A stretch of DNA of 64,000 bases from Cupriavidus sp. AU9028 (lineage in GTDB: Bacteria > Pseudomonadota > Gammaproteobacteria > Burkholderiales > Burkholderiaceae), in contig NZ_JAIMCG010000010.1 in the NCBI RefSeq assembly GCF_019795295.1, positions 110,369 to 174,368 on the forward strand, written 5' to 3'. Each line of letters opens with the position of its first letter. Within the stretch, counting starts at the first letter, position 1. Both the position numbers and the translations under genes were made by a program. The notes below the pieces were generated by a model. That model saw only the letters and a program-made list of their open reading frames with translations. It searched no databases and was not told the origin of the DNA. This document shows positions 1-7,810 of the stretch, piece after piece.

Positions 1-1
1 C

Positions 2-619
2 GACTTCGGCGGCAGCATCGGCGTGGGCAAGGCGCGCATTGGCTTCAACAACGGCGGCAACGTCAATGCGGACGGCACCTTCTCGACCGTGCTGAGCAAC
101 ACCGCCGACTTCTTTGTCCGCATCAACGCGCTGGAGCAGAACTCGAGGGCGAAGGTGTTGTCGCGCCCCTCGGTGGTCACGCTGAACAACGTGCAGGCGG
201 TGCTCGACCGCAACATCACCTTCTACACCAAGCTGCAGGGCAACAAGGTGGCCGAGCTGGCTTCCGTGTCGGCCGGCTCCCTGCTGCGGGTGACGCCCCG
301 CCTGATCGACCTGCACGGCCAGCAGGAAGTCATGCTGACCCTCGATATCCAGGACGGACGGCAGGAAGCGCCGGCCAACAACATCGAGCAGCTGCCGCAG
401 GTCCGCAACTCCGGCATCGCCACCCAGGCAATTCTCAAGCCCGGCCAGAGCCTGCTGCTCGGCGGCTTCGTCGAGGAAAAGGAGCGCAGCGGCGAACGCC
501 GCGTTCCCTTCCTGAGCAGCCTTCCGCTGGTAGGCGGGCTGTTCCGCAACAACACCCGCGAAAACCTCAGCGTCGTGCGGTTGTTCCTGATCAAGGCCGA
601 ACCGCATGCCATCCAGTGA
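2..619 (+). CDS. sctC: T3SS outer-membrane secretin SctC, C-terminal part (5' end outside window)
   Basis: This is the last 205 residues of an outer-membrane secretin, the ring through which the type III needle complex exits the cell. The reading frame is open from base 2, so the gene starts upstream. Visible secretin features are the stretch around KVLSRPSVVTLNN and the signature VPFLSSLPLVGGLFR at about residue 168 of the fragment, preceded by GQSLLLGGFV. That the secretin is of type III rather than type II or pilus type is inferred from the neighbours: sctD follows with overlapping or near-abutting ends, then a full SPI-2-like translocon operon. About 300 N-terminal residues (signal peptide and N domains) should lie upstream of the window. 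Confidence 0.9.
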   Translation, partial: DFGGSIGVGKARIGFNNGGNVNADGTFSTVLSNTADFFVRINALEQNSRAKVLSRPSVVTLNNVQAVLDRNITFYTKLQGNKVAELASVSAGSLLRVTPRLIDLHGQQEVMLTLDIQDGRQEAPANNIEQLPQVRNSGIATQAILKPGQSLLLGGFVEEKERSGERRVPFLSSLPLVGGLFRNNTRENLSVVRLFLIKAEPHAIQ

Positions 620-1850
620 CGCGGATATGAAACACCGTTATCAGATCAAGATTCTCAACGGGCCCCTCGCCGGGCGCCGTCTGAAACTGCCCGAAGGCGA
701 CTTCGTCATCGGCGGCGACGATCCCGACTTGTCGGCCACGCTCGAAGGCGGCGCCACGGCTACGCTCACCACGGCGGCGGACGGGGTACGCCTGCGCACC
801 GCGGCGCCCTGCTGGGTCGACGGCAAGCCAGAACCCCTCGGGGAGGCGCCTCTGCCGTTTGGCCAGGTGCTCGATATTGGCGGGCTCGCCGTGATGGTGG
901 GCGAAGGCGACCGGCCGATGCCCGATGCGACCGTGCCCCGCCGGGTGCGGGCCGAGGGTACACCACGCTCGGCTTCGCTGCGCTACGGCGCGCTGGTGTT
1001 GCTCGCCGCCGGGAGCGTTGGCGCGGGCATCTGGATCTATGGCGCCGTGCAGCCGCCAGTGGAGGCGGTCGCGGCAGCTGACTGGCTTGACGACTGGAAG
1101 CGGCGGGCGCGCGCGGAAGGGGTCCAGGTGAATGCGCAGCGTGACGGCATGCTGGAGCTGTCCGGGAGCTGCCGCGACTCCGGCTCGCGCCGCGTCCTGC
1201 TCGAATCGCTGCGCGAGCACGCCGTGCCGTATCGCGACAACACCCAGTGCCAGGACGAACTCGTGCGCAACGTGCAGGCCGTCCTGACCATGAACGGATT
1301 TGCGCAGGCGAAGGTGCGCTCCGGCGACACCATTGGCACGGTGGCCATTCAGGGAACCATTCACGCCGACGCACGCTGGCGGCGGGCGGTTGCCATGCTG
1401 TCGGAGTTGCGGGGCCTGCAGGGGTGGACGGTGGAGGACCCGATCGGCGCCAGCGTGCGCGCGCTGATCGACCGGTTGCGCGATGCCGGCCTGATCGGGC
1501 GCCTCAGCGTCGCACGCGAGAAGGGCTTGATCCTGATTACGGGCGTGCTGGACGAGGGCGGCAGACGGCTGCTGTCCTCGGTCACCGCCGCATTCGCCCA
1601 GGCCAATCCGGAAGCGCCGCGCACCATCTTCCAGAACATCCCGACCCGTGCCTTTCAGGCCGGCATCTTCCCGTCGCCGATCGTCAGCTTCGGTGGCAGC
1701 GGGGAGATGACCTTTCTCGACCTCGCCAATGGTACCCGGCTGAAAGCCGGAAGCCGGCTGCCGGGCGGGCACGTGATCGTGCATCTGGATCGCAACGGCA
1801 TCGACCTCGAGCGCGAGGGCGAACTGATGCATCTGCCTCTGGAGCTGTGA
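606..1850 (+). CDS. sctD: T3SS inner-membrane ring protein SctD (SsaD/YscD/PrgH class)
   Basis: A 414-residue inner-membrane ring protein of the T3SS basal body. The first about 100 residues look like the cytoplasmic FHA-like domain of this family (YQIKILNGPLAGRRLKL at the start). One transmembrane helix follows near residues 125-145 (GALVLLAAGSVGAGIWIYGA). The rest is a periplasmic ring-building region. Length matches SsaD-type proteins (about 400 residues). Start choice is uncertain: ATG 606 has an AAGG nine bases upstream and overlaps sctC by 14 bases, while ATG 627 (MKHRYQIK) gives the more usual N terminus but has no visible ribosome site. The next gene overlaps its stop codon by one base, so the genes are translationally coupled. 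Confidence 0.88.
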   Translation: MPSSDADMKHRYQIKILNGPLAGRRLKLPEGDFVIGGDDPDLSATLEGGATATLTTAADGVRLRTAAPCWVDGKPEPLGEAPLPFGQVLDIGGLAVMVGEGDRPMPDATVPRRVRAEGTPRSASLRYGALVLLAAGSVGAGIWIYGAVQPPVEAVAAADWLDDWKRRARAEGVQVNAQRDGMLELSGSCRDSGSRRVLLESLREHAVPYRDNTQCQDELVRNVQAVLTMNGFAQAKVRSGDTIGTVAIQGTIHADARWRRAVAMLSELRGLQGWTVEDPIGASVRALIDRLRDAGLIGRLSVAREKGLILITGVLDEGGRRLLSSVTAAFAQANPEAPRTIFQNIPTRAFQAGIFPSPIVSFGGSGEMTFLDLANGTRLKAGSRLPGGHVIVHLDRNGIDLEREGELMHLPLEL

Positions 1851-2101
1851 TGGACGCAATCCAATACCCGACGAGCATCGAAGCACAGCTTGCGCGCGAC
1901 ACGGACGGCACGGTGCGCAAGCGCTTGAAGACGCAATTGCAGCGCGCGCTCCGGCAGATCGAGGCGGAGCTCGCACGCCCGCAACCGACCGATGTCTTCG
2001 CCGAGCTCACGGCGCTGCGCGATGCCTGCGTGGCCGGCAAGGCCACCATCGACAAGGCCTGGCGCCGCGCGCGCAAGGCCGCGGACTGCCGGGCTGATTG
2101 A
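1850..2101 (+). CDS. Small T3SS protein, SsaE/EscE-like by position
   Basis: An 83-residue, charged, helical protein starting at ATG 1850, which shares one base with the sctD stop (TGATG). Sequence similarity to a named family cannot be judged by eye. Size, position after sctD and predicted all-helical character match SsaE of SPI-2, a small cytosolic co-chaperone acting with SseA-type chaperones on the filament protein. It contains DTDGTVRKRLKTQLQRAL and ends in a basic tail. The role is inferred from synteny only. Confidence 0.7.
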   Translation: MDAIQYPTSIEAQLARDTDGTVRKRLKTQLQRALRQIEAELARPQPTDVFAELTALRDACVAGKATIDKAWRRARKAADCRAD

Positions 2102-2123
2102 TATCGCGCCGCTAGGCGATATC
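2100..2123. repeat. 8-bp inverted repeat GATATCGC / GCGATATC after the ssaE-like gene
   Basis: Arms at 2100-2107 and 2116-2123 are perfect, with an 8-base loop. The left arm overlaps the stop codon of the small T3SS gene. There is no T-run directly after it; instead an AT-rich stretch (2130-2166) follows, unusual for this GC-rich region. It could be a weak terminator or processing hairpin, or an operator in front of an internal promoter for the translocon genes. Confidence 0.5.
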
Positions 2124-2222
2124 GGCGCCAATTTATTTAGACGAGCGGATTTTTCAATAGATTCAAGATGGGTGCCGCCATAGAGTGTGGTTCAAGGAAT
2201 GAACGACAAGAAGGAAATCCAA

Positions 2223-2618
2223 ATGGAAGACATCGAGCAGGCGTGGAAGGAGGCATGGGACAACCTCGGCAGGCTGCGCGTGACGATCCAGAAGGAAATG
2301 GCCGACTGGGAGCGCATCCAGCAACAGGTCGACGAGCTGTACGCGCGCGCCGCGCGCGACCCGAACGCGGCGGAGAAAGTGATGGCGCTGGAAGCCTACC
2401 TGGCCTCGCATCGCAGCGAGGAACAGGCGCTGCATGCGCTGCTGCAGCGGCTGGATGCGGTGATCAAGGAATTGAACCTGCGTTCCCAGCAGGATCGGCG
2501 GGAGATGGAGCGGCTGCGCGGGGGCGCGGGGGGGCGGCAGGGGCAGGCGGAGGACGCGTCCGATGCCGCCAGGCCGTCGGTCCCACGGCGCCAGGCGAAG
2601 CCGCGACGGTTTGCCTGA
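2223..2618 (+). CDS. T3SS chaperone, SseA-like (filament-protein chaperone)
   Basis: A 131-residue, mostly alpha-helical protein with a long amphipathic heptad pattern (MEDIEQAWKEAWDNLGRL, then EKVMALEAYLASHRSEEQAL) and a basic, disordered tail. It sits directly before the SseB/EspA-like gene, where SPI-2 has sseA, the chaperone of SseB and SseD (known from that family). ATG 2223 is chosen because AAGGA lies seven bases upstream; GTG 2187 and ATG 2199 are in frame but poorly placed to ribosome sites. SseA is about 108 residues, so this version has an extra C-terminal tail. Function is inferred from position and coiled-coil character. Confidence 0.7.
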   Translation: MEDIEQAWKEAWDNLGRLRVTIQKEMADWERIQQQVDELYARAARDPNAAEKVMALEAYLASHRSEEQALHALLQRLDAVIKELNLRSQQDRREMERLRGGAGGRQGQAEDASDAARPSVPRRQAKPRRFA

Positions 2619-2682
2619 GCGTCGGCATCGAGACAGAGGCATCAGGTGAGAGGCGGGGAGCATTGACCCCTTTCGTAAGGAG

Positions 2683-2718
2683 CACCCCAATGGCACCGGC
2701 TGGATGTGCCGAGGGGTG
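2683..2718 (+). promoter_or_regulatory. RNA hairpin in the leader of the SseB-like gene
   Basis: CACCCC (2683-2688) pairs with GGGGTG (2713-2718), and inside it GGCAC (2692-2696) pairs with GTGCC (2706-2710), leaving a two-by-two internal loop and a nine-base apex. An AAGGAG stands just before it (2677-2682). It could control expression of the filament gene relative to the chaperone gene, or mark an RNA processing point. No T-run follows, so it is not a classical terminator. Confidence 0.45.
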
Positions 2719-2778
2719 ATTGTTGAACGGTCCGATCTGCGGGGAGCGCAGCGGAAGCGATAGAGAGATGGAGTGGAT

Positions 2779-3429
2779 ATGCCAGGTAGCGCATTCGGAG
2801 CAATGGTCATCGAGGATGGATCGGGGATGAGCTGGCCGCCGCCGAGCGGCACCAAGGACCCAGCGGCGGTGCAGATGTCCGCGGCCAGAACGGCCACCCC
2901 CGAGCGCAAGACGCGGGAACAACTGGGGGCGATGGGCACTGACGCGGCGATCGTGTTGTCGCTGCTGCAGCAGATGGAGTTCAACCGTCTCGATCTGGCT
3001 GGCCGCATGGACGACCAGCGCGTCAACAACGAGATGGCGCGGCTTTGCGACGAGCTCAAGAGCATCGCGCAGAACGAGCTTCAGCGGCTGCGCCCGCTCA
3101 ATACCAAGGACAACCCGCAGACCATTACGTTGACACCGGCGCTGAGCGAGTTGCTGTGGACGAACAACAGCCGCATCGGGGGCGTCGCCGTCAGCGACAA
3201 GTTCAAGGACTTCGAGGAGTTCTCGAAGCACAAGTTCTCGCTGGACGAAATGGAGAACGTGATCAGTGCCGTCGATCAGCTGCGGACCAAGCATACCAAC
3301 ATGAGCAGTGAATTCATGCAGCTGGTCCAGGTGGCGGTGGGCTTCGTGCAGATCATCCAGCAGATGGTGTCCAGCTACGTCGATGGACAGAGCAAGTACA
3401 AGAAGGGCGTTGCCCAGACCCTTGCATGA
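2779..3429 (+). CDS. sseB: T3SS filament/translocator protein, SseB/EspA-like
   Basis: A 216-residue secreted protein of the SseB/EspA family, which forms the extracellular filament or sheath linking the needle to the translocation pore. Assignment rests on its place between an SseA-like and an SycD-like chaperone, its size (SseB is 196, EspA 192 residues), a hydrophilic N terminus and a C-terminal amphipathic helix (FMQLVQVAVGFVQIIQQM) typical of filament polymerisation helices. ATG 2779 has GGAG five bases upstream; the in-frame GTG at 2773 lies on the ribosome site. The stop overlaps the next start (ATGA), so chaperone and substrate are coupled. Confidence 0.78.
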   Translation: MPGSAFGAMVIEDGSGMSWPPPSGTKDPAAVQMSAARTATPERKTREQLGAMGTDAAIVLSLLQQMEFNRLDLAGRMDDQRVNNEMARLCDELKSIAQNELQRLRPLNTKDNPQTITLTPALSELLWTNNSRIGGVAVSDKFKDFEEFSKHKFSLDEMENVISAVDQLRTKHTNMSSEFMQLVQVAVGFVQIIQQMVSSYVDGQSKYKKGVAQTLA

Positions 3430-3944
3430 TTGCCAAGGCGGATGCGGCGCTCGCGCAGGCAGATACCGTGCCGCCGGACGCAGCGGATGATCCAGCCACG
3501 GTGTCCGAGCATTTGCTGGCTTGCGGAGGATCGCTGCGGCAATTGCTCGGCATCGACGGCGTTCGGCTCGAAGTCCTGTACTCGTATGGCTGCCGGCTGT
3601 TTCGGGAGCGCAAGCACGAGGAAGCGAGGCAGATCTTCTTTGCGCTGACCGCGATCGATCCGTTGTCGTTCGACTACACGCTGTCGCTCGGCATCTGCCT
3701 GCAGAAGCTGCGCCGGCACGACGAGGCCATCTTCTGTCTGTCGAGGGCGGTGACGAGGCGGCTGACCGACCCCCGGCCCTGGTACCTGGTTGGCGTGAGC
3801 TTCCAGATCGAGGGCGATGTGGGACGGGCGATGGCGTCGTACCGGGCAGCGGCCAAGGCAAGCAAGGGGCTCGAGGAGTACCGGGAGTTGCACGCCCAGG
3901 CGCTGCAGTCCCTGGCCATGCTGGAACAAGGAGAGCGGGAGTGA
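3426..3944 (+). CDS. sscA: T3SS class II chaperone with TPR repeats, SscA/SycD/LcrH family
   Basis: A 172-residue tetratricopeptide-repeat chaperone of the two pore-forming translocators encoded next. Family hallmarks are the LEVLYSYGCRLFRERKHEEA helix pair, then QIFFALTAIDPLSFDYTLSL and CLQKLRRHDEAIFCLSRA, three consecutive TPR-like units in about residues 45-150. Length fits SycD/LcrH/SscA (155-170). It overlaps the SseB-like stop by four bases, and its own stop overlaps the GTG start of the SseC-like gene, so all three are translated in a chain. It acts in the cytosol, holding hydrophobic translocators soluble until export. Confidence 0.9.
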   Translation: MIAKADAALAQADTVPPDAADDPATVSEHLLACGGSLRQLLGIDGVRLEVLYSYGCRLFRERKHEEARQIFFALTAIDPLSFDYTLSLGICLQKLRRHDEAIFCLSRAVTRRLTDPRPWYLVGVSFQIEGDVGRAMASYRAAAKASKGLEEYRELHAQALQSLAMLEQGERE

Positions 3945-5626
3945 ATGGAAGGGACATAGCGGGGGTGGTGGCGGGCGCCGCGGTTGCCGCCCATCCGGCA
4001 GTAGGGGATATCGATGCGCTGGAGCGGGCGTCGGCCGCCTTCATCGCGCGGGTTGCGGCGCCGAAGGTGAGCGAGGCGGTCAACGTGGTGGAGGCGGACC
4101 CGGAGTGGCTGAGCCCGCCGCCCGGCGCCATCGAGGAGGTGGACCGGGAGCTGGCAGAGGAGGCATGGCGAGATGTTGCCGCGCTGCTGGCGGGCGCCTG
4201 TCAGGCAGCCGGCGCAGTGGTGCGCGGCGAAGGCGGATCTGCCGGCACCGGGACCGACGGCGGGGAGGGAGAAGCTGGCGCCGGGGGTGCGGAGGGCGAG
4301 GCGCGCCCCGACCTGCCCGGCCTGAAGGAGCTGGGCAGGCTGACGGAGTCGCTGGAGCGCTTCTACGGCAGTCTGCTCAATAGCGAGGCAGTCCTTCTCG
4401 GCCTGCATAGCGAGAACACCAAGTTCATGGCCGCCATGATGAAGGCCGGCATGGACAACTTGCGGTATCTGACCGAGACCCAGCAGGCGGCGGTCGAGGA
4501 GAAGCTGCGCAAGGAGCTGGAGCAGGCGAAGAAGCAGGAAGAACTGAACAAGAAAGCGACGAAAGGGCAGATCTTCTCTGTCACGCTCTCTTATGTCTTC
4601 GCCGCCGCGCAGGTTGTCGGCGGGGCGTTCAAGTGCGCGTGCGGACAGTATGGCGGTGTCTTCGATATCACCGCGGGTTTGCTGGGGATGGCCCGCACCA
4701 CGCTGGAAGTCATCCAGATGGCGAACCCCGACTCGGCGAAGGGGTTGGAGAAGCATATCGCCAATCTCGGGTACGCCGAACTGGCGTTCAGCGGCGCGGC
4801 GGCATTGACCAGCATCGTGTCGATTCGATCGATCTATCAGGGAGGGCAGAAGGCGATCAACGGCGCGGCGACGCGGCTGCTGGGAATGCCCAGTGCCGGA
4901 GGCGGGCAGTCGAGCTCGCTGGGCAATACGCTGGTCAGGGCGTTTCAGAAGGCGGATCAGCTTGCGGCCAATGCACTGAAACCGGGCTTGTCCGATGCGG
5001 CGCGGACGGCATTGCAGACGGCGGCAGAGCAGCAGCGCACTTTCGCCACGGAACTGATGAAGGCGACGGTGAAGGAAGTGGCGGCCGAGTGCCAGGAATC
5101 GCTTGCGAAGGCGGTATCGCGATTCCCGGCGAGCGACAGGGTGCTGCGCGTCTTTGCCAAGGCGTTCAACAGCGACGCGGTCGAGACGATGGTGGAGAAG
5201 GCGTTGAAGTCGTCTGTCGAGGCGATGCAGAAGCTGCCGCCAGGAAGCGCGGAGCGTATCTCGAGGCAGTTCCTGAAGGAGTTCTCCAAATCGATCCAGT
5301 CGCAGGTCTTGAGCGCGACCCTGCATCACGCCAGGCTGCTTCAGCTCCCGATCGCCGCGGTCAGTGTGGTCCAGACCGCCGGGAACATGTATGTCGGCGG
5401 CGTACTGCGCCTGCAGGGCGCCGACATCAAGGCCGAGATCGACCTGCTGAACACGCAGATCCTGGCGCTGAGCTTCCAGTTGAACAGCATCGACCGACGG
5501 GTGCGGGAGAAAACCAGGGCGATGGAGCAGATGAATGAAGAGTATGTCCGTCAAACGAAGGACATTTCGGCCGCGATTCGGGAAAGCAAGGACGTTGCGG
5601 TCCAGATAGCGGGAAATCTGGCGTAG
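3941..5626 (+). CDS. sseC: T3SS translocator, SseC/EspD/YopB-like
   Basis: A 561-residue protein expected to insert into the host membrane as the large pore subunit of the translocon. It starts with GTG 3941 (AAGGAG seven bases upstream), overlapping the chaperone stop as GTGA. Order: hydrophilic N-terminal region, coiled coil near residues 180-210 (EEKLRKELEQAKKQEELNKK), hydrophobic segments from about residue 213 onward (VTLSYVFAAAQVVGGAF), another hydrophobic stretch (LPIAAVSVVQTAGNMYVGGV) near 470-490, and a C-terminal coiled coil. This is the SseC/EspD/IpaB layout. The length is slightly above SseC (484). Confidence 0.85.
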   Translation: MNGRDIAGVVAGAAVAAHPAVGDIDALERASAAFIARVAAPKVSEAVNVVEADPEWLSPPPGAIEEVDRELAEEAWRDVAALLAGACQAAGAVVRGEGGSAGTGTDGGEGEAGAGGAEGEARPDLPGLKELGRLTESLERFYGSLLNSEAVLLGLHSENTKFMAAMMKAGMDNLRYLTETQQAAVEEKLRKELEQAKKQEELNKKATKGQIFSVTLSYVFAAAQVVGGAFKCACGQYGGVFDITAGLLGMARTTLEVIQMANPDSAKGLEKHIANLGYAELAFSGAAALTSIVSIRSIYQGGQKAINGAATRLLGMPSAGGGQSSSLGNTLVRAFQKADQLAANALKPGLSDAARTALQTAAEQQRTFATELMKATVKEVAAECQESLAKAVSRFPASDRVLRVFAKAFNSDAVETMVEKALKSSVEAMQKLPPGSAERISRQFLKEFSKSIQSQVLSATLHHARLLQLPIAAVSVVQTAGNMYVGGVLRLQGADIKAEIDLLNTQILALSFQLNSIDRRVREKTRAMEQMNEEYVRQTKDISAAIRESKDVAVQIAGNLA

Positions 5627-5664
5627 TACGCCAACTATTGGATGGCAGGTAGGGAGAGGAAACG

Positions 5665-6300
5665 ATGACGGTGATTCAGAACGAAAGCATGGACCCGAGG
5701 GTGAGCGGCAGCTTCCCGGTCCGGGACCGGTTCGACATGGACAGGGAGCGCGTCGATGCGCTGCCGCTGCTGATCATGGAGTACCGACGGCGCCTCAAGC
5801 AGCACTGGGACACGGTTCGCGAATCGGAGGCTCGCGCAGAGCAAGTGTCGCTGCAAGCGGAGAGGATGAGCATCGAGAAATCGCAGGAGGCCATGGACAA
5901 GCAGAAGTCGGCGACAAGGACCGCAGCCTGGTGGCAGGTCGGCGCAGGGCTTGGCGCGCTGGCGTTGGGCGCGGGCTTTGGTGGCGCCGGTGCCGTCGCA
6001 GGGCGGGCCAGGGGCGCTGTCGGCGATGGCCTGCGGCAAGGCGTCGAACTGGCGATGCAGATGCAGCATCCGGTTTCCAGCTCCACAACTGCGGTCGGCC
6101 AGATCAAGAGCGCCAGCGAGACATGGTTGGCGGAAGACGCGCGGATGCACTCGGACCTGAACAAGAGCAGCGGGGAATCGGCCGCCCGCGCCGGCGGCAA
6201 ATTCCAGGACAACCGCGAGCAACTGCTGAGCGAGTACCAGCGCCTGTGCGAGGAGCTGAACCAGAGCTACATCGCGATCCTGAAGTCCGTGCAGTTCTGA
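5665..6300 (+). CDS. sseD: T3SS minor translocator, SseD/EspB-like
   Basis: A 211-residue protein matching the second, smaller pore subunit. It has a hydrophilic N terminus with heptad-rich helices (residues 35-80), one hydrophobic glycine/alanine-rich segment at about residues 87-112 (QVGAGLGALALGAGFGGAGA), and a helical C terminus. SseD is 195 residues. ATG 5665 follows a GGGAGAGGAAA ribosome site. It comes after the SseC-like gene as in SPI-2, and the next gene starts on the last base of its stop codon. SseA-type chaperones also serve SseD, which fits the operon. Confidence 0.78.
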   Translation: MTVIQNESMDPRVSGSFPVRDRFDMDRERVDALPLLIMEYRRRLKQHWDTVRESEARAEQVSLQAERMSIEKSQEAMDKQKSATRTAAWWQVGAGLGALALGAGFGGAGAVAGRARGAVGDGLRQGVELAMQMQHPVSSSTTAVGQIKSASETWLAEDARMHSDLNKSSGESAARAGGKFQDNREQLLSEYQRLCEELNQSYIAILKSVQF

Positions 6301-6818
6301 TGGCAACGGCTGCCGCGGCGCCGCATCACAGTGTCGCGGCAGCAACGCTGGAGTGTCTTGTCATGGAAACTGCGGTGCGCGTACCGGCGGCCCTGGACCC
6401 CGTCACTCGTTACTTGACCGCGCAAGGCGTGCCGGTTCAGACAGCGTTCCTGGATGGGACCGGCATCGAATTGGGCAATGCCGTCGAGCTTGGACCGCTA
6501 CGGCTGGTCTATCGCTATGAGGGTGGCGCGCTGCTCGTTTGCGATATCTCGGCCAACGCCGGGGCAGGGGCCGCGGCGATCCGGGCGCTCGCCGCGTGGG
6601 TCAGAACGCTGGAGAAGCGGGTGCCGGAAGTCGCCATGGTGGCCGGGCTGGTCCATGTGGCAAGGCCACCGGGCGAGGAACCGTCCGGCGGCGCGTCTCT
6701 GGATGGCGAACGGCTGGTTTCGGTCTATCGGAAGCTGGGCGCCCGTTGCACGACGCTCGACCGGGAGTGGGTGCAGGTCGAGCTTGCGCTGTCCAGAACC
6801 TCCGGTCCCGTCGCATAG
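6300..6818 (+). CDS. T3SS protein, SseE-like by position
   Basis: A 172-residue protein starting at ATG 6300 inside the stop of the SseD-like gene (TGATG). No signal peptide or membrane helix is seen. The middle has alternating strands and helices (RLVYRYEGGALLVCDISANA). SseE, at the same position in SPI-2, is a cytosolic chaperone-like protein of 137 residues, and a class I chaperone fold would suit. Family membership is not certain from the sequence. An internal ATG at 6363 is an alternative start. The gene ends 18 bases from the convergent response regulator, which marks the end of this transcription unit. Confidence 0.6.
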   Translation: MATAAAAPHHSVAAATLECLVMETAVRVPAALDPVTRYLTAQGVPVQTAFLDGTGIELGNAVELGPLRLVYRYEGGALLVCDISANAGAGAAAIRALAAWVRTLEKRVPEVAMVAGLVHVARPPGEEPSGGASLDGERLVSVYRKLGARCTTLDREWVQVELALSRTSGPVA

Positions 6819-6836
6819 ATCATGGGGAAGGCCGGC

Positions 6837-7559
6837 TCAGATTTCGATCAGGCCCAGGCGCCGTGCCCATTGCGACAGGGCGGCGGCGTTGTGCGCGTCG
6901 AGCTTGCGCATCAGGTTCATGCGATGCGTCTCGACGGTCTTGAGGCTGATGGTCAGGCGGTCGGCGACCTGCCGGTTGGTCAGCCCCTCGGCAACCAGCT
7001 TCAGGATCTGTCGCTCCCTCGGGGTCAGCCCGGCGGCACGGCTTTCCCCGCCCTCGTTGGCGGCGCGGCGCATGGCGTCGATCTGGCCCACGTTCATCGC
7101 CGGATCGAGGTAGGGCTGGTTGATGCGGGCGGCGCGCAATGCCGCCATCAGCTGGTCCAGGCTGCTGCGCTTGAGCACGTAGGCATGCGCGCCGGCTCGC
7201 AGTGCGGCAGCGGCCCGCGTTTCCGAGTGCAGGCCGGCAAGGACAACCACGCGGATGTCAGGCCAACGCCGGCGGATCGTCGCGATGGCGTCGACGCCGT
7301 CCAACGAGGGCAGTTGCAGATCCATCAGCACGACGTCCGGACGCAGACGCAGGCATGCCTGTACCGCCGCGTGGCCGTCGGCCGCCTCGCCGATGACGTC
7401 GACGCTGGGGTCCTTGCCCAGCAGGGCGCGCAGACCCTCGCGCATCACGGTGTGGTCGTCGACAAGGACGACGCGCGTCAGGTTGGACTGCGGAACCGGC
7501 CGGCGTGCGGGTTGGGCCAGGCTGGGCTGCACGGACAGGCTGCTGAGTTGGATGGTCAT
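6837..7559 (-). CDS. NarL/FixJ-type response regulator, probable T3SS regulator (SsrB-like)
   Basis: A 240-residue two-component regulator. The receiver domain begins after a 27-residue extension: acidic pair D34-D35, phospho-acceptor D80 (VVLMDLQLP) and conserved K130 (AYVLKRSS). The C-terminal LuxR-type helix-turn-helix spans about 175-225 (LTPRERQILKLVAEGLTNRQ, then TVETHRMNLMRKL). ATG 7559 is chosen over an in-frame TTG at 7577 because GAGGAG lies six bases before it. It converges on the translocon operon and diverges from a chaperone gene, as a local regulator would. In SPI-2 the equivalent regulator SsrB is paired with the SsrA kinase; no kinase gene is visible here. Confidence 0.88.
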   Translation of the reverse strand: MTIQLSSLSVQPSLAQPARRPVPQSNLTRVVLVDDHTVMREGLRALLGKDPSVDVIGEAADGHAAVQACLRLRPDVVLMDLQLPSLDGVDAIATIRRRWPDIRVVVLAGLHSETRAAAALRAGAHAYVLKRSSLDQLMAALRAARINQPYLDPAMNVGQIDAMRRAANEGGESRAAGLTPRERQILKLVAEGLTNRQVADRLTISLKTVETHRMNLMRKLDAHNAAALSQWARRLGLIEI

Positions 7560-7810
7560 GTCTCGCTCCTCGGACAAGTCCCGAACCTCGGAGGGGGCAG
7601 GCGCTTTTGGCGCGTGGCCCTCGGTTCAGGTTGGAGGCAAGTCTATTTGGCGAGAATGAGCCACGAATGATGGCTGGATTAGCTGGAAATGAGGAGAGCG
7701 GCGGGACGCCAGCGCCGGGCGACGGCGGCTTCCGCCTGTCTTTTTATGAGTACGGCCGCTCGCATGGAAACGCTGGAAACGGCGCGCGGCGGCTGCCACA
7801 GGAGCCTGAA

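Noticed and set aside
2690-2719. Nine-codon leader peptide frame before the SseB-like gene
   Set aside because: It has a good ribosome site but no runs of regulatory codons; mentioned only as part of the hairpin observation, not as a gene.
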